Made by a program: the position numbers and the translations under genes. From contig JALNQF010000048.1 in the NCBI GenBank assembly GCA_028456385.1, positions 1 through 64,000 on the forward strand: DNA of 64,000 bases, given 5' to 3'. The DNA is from Ophiosphaerella korrae. Taxonomy: Eukaryota; Ascomycota; Dothideomycetes; Pleosporales; Phaeosphaeriaceae. The notes beneath the pieces were generated by a model. The model saw only the letters and a program-made list of their open reading frames with translations, did not search any database and was not told where the DNA came from. Shown one piece after another: positions 23,576-33,535 of the stretch (position 1 is its first letter; each line of letters opens with the position of its first letter).

Positions 23576-24880
23576 CTCTTGCCGTCAAATCACGTGTTCC
23601 GCAAAACGCGATTTAGGTGATGGTGGGTGGCAACGTCCGGGTCCAGTCTGACTTAGAGCAGCTAGGGTAAGTTAATATATACGCAAATAAGAATAAGCTC
23701 ACTCAGAGGATTGTTTCGATCTCTTCCATCGATAAAACCAATTTTAGGGTTACTTGTAATATATCTCTCAACTCAAATTAAGCAGGTATAATACCTACGT
23801 TCATAAAGAAACCACACTAGCGTACGTATGAATGTCATTCTTCTTAATAAATTACTTTTGGTCAAAACATACGGCAATGATCTTTTCCCTACAGTGCCCT
23901 ATCTTTGCTTTTTCAATTTTTCAATTGATCAAAAAGGCTTGTCGAAGCATTGCATACAAACGAAATTGCTGGCTCTCCAATAGCCACAGTCGCTGCCTCG
24001 ATTCCCACATTCTCCCTCATCAACTCTCGCTCTAAGGCGTCTAGAAACAGCCGATCGTGAGGGACGCTGTACCAGTAGAACACCTTTTGCTTTTTTTATC
24101 GTCCGTACACAGTTATTCCTGTATGGGGAGTTTAGAAATGGGCTCCCAGCCTCTTCAAGGGAGGCATCTACACCACTCCTTAGGTTGCGAAGGTCTGAAA
24201 ATATGCCCTCTTCGAATCTCTTCGCATTGCGGACCGGTCGACCCAAAGTCCGAAAGCGAAAACTGAGAGCGCGACATATATCTATCCCACATCAGTGGAA
24301 TAAGTTATTCCATACTACGCACGATATATATTCGCCAGTGGGAGTAAAAACTGGCATATATGCATATCTGGCTGCCAATAGACAGGCGCGCGGACGAGAA
24401 AATCCTTGAGGTTCTCCACTTGTTGAAGCGAAATAATTGCCGCTGGTGGCATACTCTGCCGTCGTGGGTCGCCCAATTGATTCGATAAAGATGTAGTCGA
24501 TGAAGTTACGCGTAACAGTACTAGTAGAGGTGCATTGATGCTCGGTATTTCCCGCAATTTTGACTGGTCCTTGAGTATAACTTGAACACGTCTAAAATGC
24601 TGAACGGTGTCTTCGCCATCACTGTCTTCATTAAAAGAATTGTGCTAATGATTAAGGCACAGTTTTTCGTTTTCATAACCATGGCGTGCACGTTTTGCCA
24701 GTGATCCTGATGTATCACTAGCAGGCCTCTTTCCACTTTGAGGGGATTCATGATTTGTCAAATTGTCTGTTCCTTGGCTTACCTTTGATATACGTTCATA
24801 CCGCAAGCCACAGTTGAGATTTGCACTTCAATGTTTTAGCCTGATCTAATAGCGACCAGGGAAACTTACCATTGTACTTC
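23576..24880. other. No supported gene
   Basis: Only short frames without motifs. Includes the region 3' of the STAND-type pseudogene. Confidence 0.45.
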
Positions 24881-25964
24881 ACCCTACAATCTACCAGATG
24901 GAACCTCACTTTCGCTTCGGCAACCTGGGCATGAAGTCGTAGCTGTCTGTGGCATTTAGAATATCATACTCATGGCCAAATTCCTCCCTGGGAGAAAGAT
25001 TGACTCCTATGGGGCGCGCAGATTAAATTTCCTATTGGTGTTTGATTCTTTGATTATGTATTGGTTTCCCTGGACCTTCTTCAAGCCCGGAACATGACGA
25101 AACCGGACCTCCATCATAGCTTGAAACGCTTCTAGGCAGTTAATGAACTCGATATGAAATGGTGCAAGGCGCCCATGCGCATCTTCGAAGTAGACAGATT
25201 GTTGGCGATCGATTTGAAGTGGTATCTGCGCTTGCTGAACTTGCTGCATCTTCACTATAAGCTGGAAGGTCTTCATATATGTTTCAAGGACTTTTTGCGT
25301 GATGATTTGAAGGTTGTGGGTTTGTTGTTGTGTAGTGCAGCTTGTAGCAGCTCGAGAAATGGTGCAACGAGGTCGGCATGTGAGTTGATCATCTCATTGT
25401 TCTTTTGCACCAGCGATCGAACCTCATTGCTTTCTTGATGGTGTTGCGCGAACTTTTCATTTTGGGGTGATGTAGACGCTCTATCGCCAAAGGGGTAGAG
25501 ATCATTTTGCTGACTGTGACTGTGAAAACGTACAGCTGAATCGTCGCTAGCAATGTATCAATAGTTAATACATGTCCCTTGATTCTCGTTCTATATTTTT
25601 CGACGACCTCTTGTTTACAAATAGCCCACTGGAACTTTCGTAACATTGTACGCCATGTCGAGACCATCACCGGTGAACTGAGTGCATTGTGAATTTTGAT
25701 ATTTCGCTTCAGAAACGCTTCAATGCAGCCTTGGCACTGTGACGCAACCTGTTCTAGAGCGAGCTTCTGAGTAGCTTGCGAAGGGTGGACTTGCAAAGCT
25801 TTCACCTCTGTGAGGGCCCGCTCGGGATTACGAAACTCAGTAATCAGGTGGCGGAAGTGGGGTTTCGCTCCGGATACTTCATGTAGCAAGTCGATGAAGT
25901 CCTTGATAAATTTGATGCCAGCAATAAAATCATCAACAGGGAATCCGAACGCTGGTACTGGCAT
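24881..25964 (-). pseudogene. STAND N-terminal/ubiquitin-like domain protein, frameshifted
   Basis: The N-terminus MPVPAFGFPVDDFIAGIKF begins a helical domain common at the start of fungal NACHT/STAND proteins (residues to about 165, frame 25,440-25,964). The frame then shifts near 25,465, where FAQHHQESNEV continues in a second frame to about 25,290. It shifts again to a third frame with MKTFQLIVKMQQVQQAQ and a ubiquitin-like domain (VYFEDAHGRLAPFHIEF, FRHVPGLKKVQ). A last piece, MPQTATTSCPGCRSESEVP at about 24,890-24,950, is in yet another frame with stops. The segments are in order and, joined, would cover one protein of roughly 350 residues without an ATPase. Such stand-alone helical plus ubiquitin-like proteins occur in many ascomycetes; their function is unknown. 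Several independent shifts argue for a true pseudogene. Confidence 0.8.
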
Positions 25965-26948
25965 AGTGCTGGGAACTAGCAAAAAGGTGAAGAGACTAGG
26001 AAAGTAATGTGGTCATGTCACATTGCGATTTGTTGCTGGACAAGGCTGAAACTGAAGGTTGACGTTGAGGCTGTGATGTGGCGGTGGCGAAGCAAAGAAC
26101 TGGACCAATGCGAGACCAACAAGAACAAGCTCTTTCTGAGGACCATGTCTATCTCTTCCTTCCATGAGATCGATTAATATTGTTTAGGATGTATCTAAAA
26201 CGGAATTGGATGAATATAACCGCTACACTCAGGAAGAGATCGCACCAGTACGCCCATCGATGGAGTTTCTTGATGATAATTGTTTATGCAAGTCATGTCC
26301 TCGCTTTATAGTTTGCTTAAATATTACTAAAGTCGTTGTATTCTTTTAGAGATACGCTATAGGCAGTCAGTATACAAATATAAAATTACCTGTCTATTGC
26401 CTTCGGTCAACTAATCGTAGCACGCAGCCTAAAAATTGTAAGAACTTTGCACCCCTACTAAAATAAGATAGGCTATAGTTCTATTCAGCTCGGAGGGCCT
26501 GTTTTATAGCTCTAGGTATCGGAAACAATCTCCTATAATTTCACCCTCTCAATTCATGAGCTGAGGTTCAAATTTATCCGCGCCAAACAATCCACAGGCG
26601 TTGCAGCAGGGCACTTGCGCTTACGTAAGACAACAGCCTCGCCGTATTGTCGCTGGTTCCAAAAGAACGCTAAGTGTAGCTCCCTTCCCAAAGGATCTAA
26701 AGTCAAAGGGAGGCTATTTTTAGAGGTATTCAAGATTGTGGAGGTACCTTCCGTGTGCTGTACCGCTACATCAAGGCCCGCTTCTAGTGTTGCTCTACGC
26801 AGACTTACTACAGAAAGCGGATTAATGCTCCTCACAAGGTGTCGTAGCAACAACCACAATTGGATTGCTAATTATATATTATCCAAAGTTAGACAGAATA
26901 TAATGTTAAATCGCATAAACGACGAAAGTATGAGTCATTGAGACAGCG
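25965..26948. other. No supported gene
   Basis: Spacer between the ubiquitin-like pseudogene and the HET-NB-ARC-TPR gene. Short frames around 26,554-26,941 on both strands have no motif. 26,300-26,560 is AT-rich and may be repeat debris. Confidence 0.45.
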
Positions 26949-27130
26949 TCATGGGCCTATCTCGTCGCTTACTACTCGCCAGCTATTTAATGTGTCTAGC
27001 GACGACTGTGTACCAGGGTGTTGTTCGCCAAGAATCTGCTGGCACAGCCGGAAGCATTTTTCCATTAATGAAAGGGCCTTCTCGTGACGAGCTTGGTTCT
27101 TGTACGTCAACGCTAGGTTATTCATGCTGG
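26949..27130 (-). pseudogene. Out-of-frame TPR tail of the HET-NB-ARC-TPR gene
   Basis: Reads LTSMNNLALTYKNQARHEKA, CFRLCQQILGEQHPGTQ and then a stop. These match the C-terminal TPRs of the same protein. It is separated from the main frame only by the 49-bp deletion in the repeat array. Confidence 0.75.
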
Positions 27131-27415
27131 TCAGCGTGTCTGCAGCTCTTCTGCCTCCTTCCATCGCCCTTGGCACCTGTACGTTGAGGCTAGGTTATTC
27201 ATGCTAATCAGCGTGCCTAGATGCTCGTCACCAAGCACTCTCTTCCTCGTCTGCATTACTTGCACCTCTAGCTCTTCTGCCTCCTTCCATCGTCCTTGAT
27301 CCCAGTACGTTGAGGCTAGGTTATTCATGCTGGTCAGCGTGTCTGGATGCTCGTCACCAAGCACTCTCTTTGTCGTTTGCATTACTTGCACCTCTAGCTC
27401 TTCTGCCTCTTTATA
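27110..27415 (-). repeat. 126-bp coding tandem repeat (TPR units)
   Basis: Two full units with high DNA identity start at GGCTAGGTTATTCATGCT near 27,189 and 27,315. A third copy at about 27,112 is 49 bp closer than the period predicts. This looks like a recent repeat array subject to slippage or unequal exchange. Confidence 0.8.
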
Positions 27416-29380
27416 CCTTCCGTCACTATATAGAGTTTCTGCACATTTCCATATAAGATCTAGTTTTTCTTCGTCGTTATCATCCGCTGGACTATGCAAC
27501 AGAGCGTATTGGACATGCGGAAGTAGTCGCCTCCACTTACTTCTGTTACCGTGATCGTTGTCTGGGAACACCCGGAGTAGCTGTGTAATAGCACTTTGAG
27601 CGTACTGCCCGAGCTGTCCTTGCACTTGCAGCCGCTCGCGTAGAGCTCGATGCACTAGCCGATGAAGATCAATTGCAGACTCAGCAGGTCGCCTGGTGAT
27701 AAGCGCATACCTGTCAAGGACCTTAATTGCATCTTCCTTTGCTTGCGGCGAGGTTGCCTCTAGAAGATCAAGCGAGATGTCTTTTCGGTCTACGCATGCA
27801 GCAAGGAACAGGTAGTCTGCGGCAAGCGCATTGCCAAGACGAAATAGGTCTATTGAGAGAAATAGTGTAGCAGCTACAGGATCTTTCATGCCAGAAACCT
27901 GTAGCTTGCCCTGGGCTAGTTCTTTATACTCGGCTAGTTGTGCTTGGTACTCCGGCAGCGTCATACCCCTAACATTAATACATGCGGCTGCTTGCACAAC
28001 TGCTAGAGGAAGATATGATAGCTCTCTTAGCAATATTTCAGCCTCCTGCTGTTCACTACTCGAAAGTGGTGTTGCTAGGTGGTTTTGCAGCATCCTTTGC
28101 GCCGTGTCAGGTATCAGCTCTTGGAGCTCCATAATATTCTGTGAAGCAAGTACACTGGCTGTGTTGATGTTTGTTGCCGTAAAGATGACAGAACATAGCT
28201 TAGACTGGGGCAGGTAGTCGGTCAAGTCAGCAGCTTCTGCCGTGGACGAGCCGCTAGATTGCAGAGTAGTGTCTGCGTTGTCGAAAATCAACAAACACTG
28301 CCTCATATTAAACTCTACCAGACAGCGTTTTACGGCCTTCTTTATATCTGCTTGGTCATCGTCCCAGCCCCGAATGTTGAGCTTCTGGGCAACACTAGCA
28401 TACGACTGGTAGAGACTGTCTTTATTGCTCGCATCGATCCAGAAAACCGAGCAGTTCTTATTGTTCTGCATTGTTCTGTGTGCAACCTCAAGCGCGAGCT
28501 GCGACTTGCCTATTCCGCCAGGTCCAACTATTGCTAGTGTGGTAGTAGTCTGCTTGTTACTAAAGAGCTTTGCTTCTAGTTCGGCAAGCTGAGACTCTCG
28601 ACCTACAAAACGATCGTTCTGCAAGAATGGAATGATAGATGGTGCGCTATTGGCTGCCTCAACTTCAGCCTGCATTCTTTTCCGTGCATTCTCCTTTCCT
28701 TCGCTATACGTGGTAGGCATAGAGATGCTAAGAACTCCGAGCAGGCAGTATACGATATCTTCCTCCTCAGTCGTTTCGCGATTTTCGACCCACCGTTCTC
28801 GCTCGGATATAGTAAATTGGTCTAAGGGACAGTTGCGCAATGCTGCAAGCGGGATACTAGTGACCTCATGTATAAGCTGGTCGAGCGACGTTTTATCACC
28901 TATGCGTCGTCCTTCATATGAGAAGAACTCGACTGACACTGGCGCAATAAGCTCTTGGAGTGTCCACCCTCGAGTAAACCATGCGCTTGCGCGGAGCGAT
29001 GCCTCCCAGTCGCTGCGTTGGGGCGTCTCTGTTGCAGTAGACACTGAGACGTCCGACAGGAAGACGTAGCATCGAGTCGCATTTTTGTACCACTGAAACA
29101 TTGAGTTGATCGCTTTCGAGCGCTCGCGAAGGTTCCATCTATCGATGCAGCATGTGTCAATCCAGAAGTACTGCAACTCGTCCTTAGCTGCTTGTTTGGC
29201 ACAGAACTTGAGCTTTCGATAACCTTCTTCCTTTTCCTTATAGGCTCCACTTCCTATATCTTCGATAAGGATCTCAGAGTCACTCCATCTGTGCGATAGA
29301 ATGGCGTAGGCTGGGGTGGTCTTGCCGCGGAAGTCTGTCAAGACGAGTCTCTCTAGTCCGTCAAAATGGAGAAGTCGCAT
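27131..29380 (-). CDS. HET-NB-ARC-TPR STAND protein, C-terminally truncated
   Basis: NLR-type protein of the fungal incompatibility repertoire, 749 residues in one exon. Domain order: HET (YAILSHRWSD, WIDTCCIDRW, MFQWYKNATRCYVFLSDV, RGWTLQELIAP; residues about 20-200), then NB-ARC with P-loop VGPGGIGKS at about 285-293, kinase-2-like CLLIFDNAD and LPLAVVQAA in the GLPL position, and then TPRs of 42 residues built on RWKEAEELEVQVMQT.KRVLGDEH (about 665-749). The DNA repeats with a 126-bp period at 27,190 and 27,316. The next unit toward the 3' end is spaced only 77 bp, so 49 bp are missing. This changes the frame and ends the protein at ELQTR-stop. The lost frame continues as LTSMNNLALTYKNQ...LDTLNSW to 26,949. 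Whether the short form still functions cannot be told. Confidence 0.88.
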   Translation of the reverse strand: MRLLHFDGLERLVLTDFRGKTTPAYAILSHRWSDSEILIEDIGSGAYKEKEEGYRKLKFCAKQAAKDELQYFWIDTCCIDRWNLRERSKAINSMFQWYKNATRCYVFLSDVSVSTATETPQRSDWEASLRASAWFTRGWTLQELIAPVSVEFFSYEGRRIGDKTSLDQLIHEVTSIPLAALRNCPLDQFTISERERWVENRETTEEEDIVYCLLGVLSISMPTTYSEGKENARKRMQAEVEAANSAPSIIPFLQNDRFVGRESQLAELEAKLFSNKQTTTTLAIVGPGGIGKSQLALEVAHRTMQNNKNCSVFWIDASNKDSLYQSYASVAQKLNIRGWDDDQADIKKAVKRCLVEFNMRQCLLIFDNADTTLQSSGSSTAEAADLTDYLPQSKLCSVIFTATNINTASVLASQNIMELQELIPDTAQRMLQNHLATPLSSSEQQEAEILLRELSYLPLAVVQAAACINVRGMTLPEYQAQLAEYKELAQGKLQVSGMKDPVAATLFLSIDLFRLGNALAADYLFLAACVDRKDISLDLLEATSPQAKEDAIKVLDRYALITRRPAESAIDLHRLVHRALRERLQVQGQLGQYAQSAITQLLRVFPDNDHGNRSKWRRLLPHVQYALLHSPADDNDEEKLDLIWKCAETLYSDGRYKEAEELEVQVMQTTKRVLGDEHPDTLTSMNNLASTYWDQGRWKEAEELEVQVMQTRKRVLGDEHLGTLISMNNLASTYRCQGRWKEAEELQTR

Positions 29381-29962
29381 GGCATTTGCAATTCAGGTTA
29401 AGTTTAGGTGAGGGGAAGACACAAGAGATTTTTTATGCTGTTTAGAACAGAACAGCATAGTCGCGGTAGATTGGAGCAGACAAAAGAAGCTTATTCTTGT
29501 CTGCGGTGAGTTGTGAAGGCAACCTGTGGAGGCAGTGCATGCAGAGACACTGACACCGGATGCTGGCCGGACCAAGCGCCCTGCGCCCCGCCTCACGATC
29601 AGACATGTATCACCAGCGCTGAGGCGGAGCTCGATCAGCGCACACATGGGCAGGGTACCAGCAAACAGACCAACATAGATCGCGCAGATGCAAAGAGTAC
29701 AGTAGCGTTGCGCACAATTTGGCGCACCATTTGCGTGATCGAATAGCAGAAGTTAAGCGTCTCGTCCCTAGCGGTCCACCTTCCGCAGCAGGTCTACGCA
29801 CGGCGACAATTGATTCATGCTACCTAGGTAGCTCACGACGAGTACGTGCAAAGCATGAACAGCCCGCTACCGTAAACTACTGCATGCTAAGAGCAGCTGT
29901 AGCGCCGGACGAGCTATCATAGTGATCCAAAAGTATATATCCTGCCTTTGATTGCCAGCAAC
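29381..29962. other. Intergenic region upstream of the HET-NB-ARC-TPR gene
   Basis: Presumed promoter of the minus-strand NLR gene and 3' side of the next HET pseudogene. No gene seen. Confidence 0.5.
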
Positions 29963-31278
29963 TTAAGACGTGAATTCAAAATGATCGGGGATCTGAATGA
30001 TCGCTGCCGATCTCGATGCAACTATTTGGGATTGATATAGTTTCGTTAAGTTTGACCAATGTAGACTCCCATAGTCAATTCGTTGCCATGTACCTATGGG
30101 TTGCTTTTGCATACTGATTTCAGCAGCCTGAAAACGACCATCAAGCGTTCTTCTCCAACAGTTTAATTGCATCTCTCGAAACCCTCTACTCTTTTCATAG
30201 ATGTCTTTAGGTATCACGGTGAACCAAGCTGCTATACCGCATGTAATGAGAAATGTCCATCTAGGTAAGCCATGACTGTAGGGTACCTGAACAGTCAGTT
30301 GTCGAGAGTCATCCAAAGCAATCCCGCTATGAGCACCCGGCTCCACGAAATTTCCTGTTGCCCTGGTTCCTCTGCCTTTCGCAAATCTGGAGACATAGAC
30401 AAGGTCGTCGCAATTCTGAAAACACGAAGGAGCTGGCGCACAAGCCGCTTGATAACCTCATCAGTTGTCCAGGAGAATAGCGTTTCGTCAAACGGTATAC
30501 TTTTGTTCCACGTTTTCACAATCTCGGTCTGCAAACATGCAAACTCGCACTCACCTGTTCCATACCTAGGGTCCAGAAAAACGTCAAAAGTTCCCAGCAT
30601 ACAGTACGCACGGTCTTCAATATGCTTGGTCTCGCGTCGTGCCAGCCAGCTCATCTTTTGGCCTAGGCTGGCGGTCCGAAAATTGTCTAATGAGTGCTGT
30701 TGAGCAATACGTGATGCGACTGGAATGTGGTCTGCCAAGTCAAACTTCGACCCCATGTATCTCTAATCGCGACCATAAAACTGAACGTTTCGTGGGGCGA
30801 GTAGCTCCCGAAGCGTCCACCCCCGACGAAACCATCGCCTGTCACAGAACTCATCGATAGAAACCTTCGAACTGTTCCAGGAGATATCGGAGAGATATAC
30901 GTAGCACATTTGCGCTGCTGCGTACCAGCGGAACATGAATGTGATGGCTCGCGGCGTCTCCTCGTTATCTTCTTTGTTGATGCAGACTGTATCGATCCAG
31001 ATATAATTCACGTGTGCAGTAGGATTGTTAGATGCGGCGCGGACCTGATTACAGGCACCAGCGACTTTGCAAATAGATGGCATTAGAGTTTCCGTATTGA
31101 AACCTGATGATTGATACTGTGCTCGCAAATCGCAGCTGGTTTCCGTAATTATTGAATTCCCGAAAGTTAAACTCCCCTTCTGCCCAACGATGCGAAAGAA
31201 CAGCATATTTCGGACGTGTTTTTCTGGTTTGCGAGGTGTGTCATAACTAACTTTTCGAGCCACTGAGATCGTCATCAT
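29963..31278 (-). pseudogene. HET-domain gene, inactivated
   Basis: Parts of one HET protein are spread over several frames. Near 31,150-31,215 one frame reads PKYAVLSHRWAEGEFNFREF, the HET start motif. Another continues with NYIWIDTVCINKEDNEETPR, FMFRWYAAAQMCYVYLSDI and RRGWTLRELLAPRNVQFYGRD, then TAG at about 30,763 where the family has Trp (TGG to TAG). After this stop come YMGSKFDL, WLARRETKHIEDRAYCMLG and a C-terminal region to 30,295. A further shift joins a tail ending at 29,963. At least two frame changes and one nonsense codon are present, so no full product is expected. There is no attached ATPase, so this is the short stand-alone HET type. Confidence 0.82.
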
Positions 31279-31574
31279 GAAACCCGGACTCGATTTCGAG
31301 AGTCGAGACGTTGAAAAGTCGCATTTTCGCGCGAAAGTACTTGTTGGAATAAATATGTTCGGAACAGCGGCTAGCCGTGGGCTGTCACTAATTCGGGCAC
31401 AGACTGAATTTTTCTATGCATGGGGGCCGCAAGCCGCTCCGATTCCTCATGAACACCGCCTCATCCTAATCTTGCATGCCAAACGTCAATTAACGCATAC
31501 GACAAAGATTAAAACTACGCTCATCTCGTAGGAAATAGTATTGCCTTTGAGTGAGGGTGGGGAATGCAAACGTA
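31279..31574. other. Spacer
   Basis: Upstream flank of the HET pseudogene. No gene supported. Confidence 0.45.
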
Positions 31575-31720
31575 GCAGGACGCTATCCCATTGTCTGGCA
31601 CGAAAAGGCCTCGTGTAAACTGGCCAATAGAACCGCCATATCATGTTACGGTGATGCCACCGATTGGCCAGTTTTAGCGAGGCCATTTCGTGCCAGACGA
31701 TGGGATAGTGTTACCCCTGC
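31575..31720. mobile_element. Foldback MITE-like element
   Basis: About 146 bp with long terminal inverted repeats: 31,580-31,628 is almost the reverse complement of 31,663-31,711 (about 49 bp, only a few mismatches). The arms include ATCCCATTGTCTGGCACGAA and its partner. They extend outward to GCAGG/CCTGC with a 4-bp gap. A 34-bp centre separates the arms. No coding capacity; target-site duplication not clear. It lies in the 3' flank of the FAD oxidase gene. Confidence 0.8.
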
Positions 31721-31840
31721 ACATATGCTCTAGTATCTCAATTAATTTAATCCGATTACTTTTCCTAGTTTGATCGGGACGATTACAATCTATTCAAACC
31801 ACTCAAAGGTGCTAAAATTATTTACTGTGGACAATCACAA

Positions 31841-33535
31841 TCACCCTATTGGTGCGTAGAAGCTAAACTTCCCTTTCGGATCATACTTTTCCTTGAGCAC
31901 TTTGAGACGATCCTGACGTGACTTCTCATATCCATACCAGCTTCGTGGTCCCTCCCTCCCATACGCGTAATTCACATAAGTATGGAGTTCGTTGCTTCCA
32001 GTGCCCTGCCGGATAACCTCTCTTAGTTGATTTCCAAGTTTTTCAACAGCAGCATCTTTAGTCTTGTCGTTATATATGATAAGTGGCGCGGCGAGGATTA
32101 GGTCTTGTCGGAAACCAAACGCCGAGGCGCTGTTATCGCGCGCACGAACGCCGGCTGTGGCATAGTCTTCAAACATGAAGATGGAATTGTAGTAAGGCGA
32201 ATCGGTTTTCGAGATAGCCGATGCCCAGAGTTGGTATGCCTCCTTCTGTGCAGTGACGTTGTACGACTTGGTGTATATAGGAAAACGTGGATTGTTAAAA
32301 CCGAAGTCTTGGCAAGGAGGAGATGCTAATGCGATGCCTGTCCAGGCAGCAAGGTCTTTGTATGTGCCCGATTGTGGTTTAATAACGAGTGGTTCAAGGT
32401 CGTGAAACGGCTTTGTGTATCTCGGATCGACAGTATCGACACCTTCTTGAATGATGTACATGATGATGACCGGCTACGTAAAGTGGCAATGTTAATAAAT
32501 GCATAATTATAAATCGGTCCCGTGTCAGCGGTGAGCTTACCTTTTCTACGTCAAGTGTTGCATCATTTAGCCAATAGGACCAATTGATGATGTCTGGGCT
32601 TTGTGACCCGTTTTGGAGGATGTGATCGTTAGCAGCCTGGTACACGGCTTCAACTTTATCTCCGCTAAGAATGATGGTTTCGATTGCCCAGTTGGCGTGC
32701 ACGATGTCGTAGATCTTTGTTGTAACAGAGGTAACAATCCCAAAGTTGTGGCCCGCTCCCTGCATACCCCACCATAAGTCTGAACCAGCATCGATTGTCT
32801 TCAAATCACCATTCGCGAGAACAATATTCATAGAAGTAAACTGGTCTGTGATGAGGCCATGATGACCCTGAAGCCACCCATGGCCACCGCCGAGGGCGGG
32901 CCCTAAGAAACTGACACATTCACAAGTTCCGGTAACTTAACATGATTAGAGTCTGCTCACACTAAGCCTAGGGTGAATTACCAGTCTGTTTTCCAGCTGC
33001 CCAAAGGGCGTTCGTCAGGTTTTTCGAATTAACACCACCACCAATCGTTGCTGATTTCTTATCCTCTGAAATGGAGATTATGTTCAGCTGTGGCAGGTAT
33101 ATCTCGATACCATAGTCCATCTTTCCAAGTGTGGTAAGAGTGCCGTGGTGGCCGTTGTAGGCAAGGATGGGAATATCATTTTCAAATGCGAATTTGACCT
33201 GCGTAACGTTACATGAAGTTCACGATATACACACGCCTTAGCCTGAAAGCACTTACAATTTGTGCAACATCCTCCTCGGCCCCAACCACGATAACAACAT
33301 TAGGGGTTGGAGGTTCCAAGTTTGACCAGCGAACGGTATACGCACTGAATTCGCTATTACCTGGAAGGTAGATCTTGGCTGTAGGAGAAAGGTATGGCGC
33401 AAGTGATTTAACATCAATTCCAACCGCTGGCGTTCTTGGAAAAATACTATGGGGCGAAGCTGAGGCAGCGCAAAGTACCAATGTACCGATGCACGCGACT
33501 ATCGACGACTGTGTAAAAAAGCGTGTTATAAACAT
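31841..33535 (-). CDS. Secreted FAD-linked oxidoreductase (BBE-like)
   Basis: Flavoprotein oxidase of the FAD-binding PCMH/berberine-bridge enzyme family, 507 residues in four exons: 33257-33535, 32982-33198, 32541-32935 and 31841-32473. Introns are 58, 46 and 67 bp, and the joins restore VAQI/VKFAF, KQTV/TGTCECV and VEK/PVIIMY. MFITRFFTQSSIVACIGTLV at the start is a signal peptide; a second ATG nine codons upstream is less suitable. NGHHGT is in the place of the flavin-binding GGHS motif and TGTCECVSFLGPALGGGHGW provides the Cys seen in bicovalently linked members. The C-terminal BBE motif is YVNYAYGREGPRSWYG. Family members oxidise alcohols, sugars or alkaloid/polyketide intermediates. It is 3.8 kb from the P450 gene with a broken kinase between, so membership of the metabolite cluster is possible but unproven. 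Confidence 0.88.
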
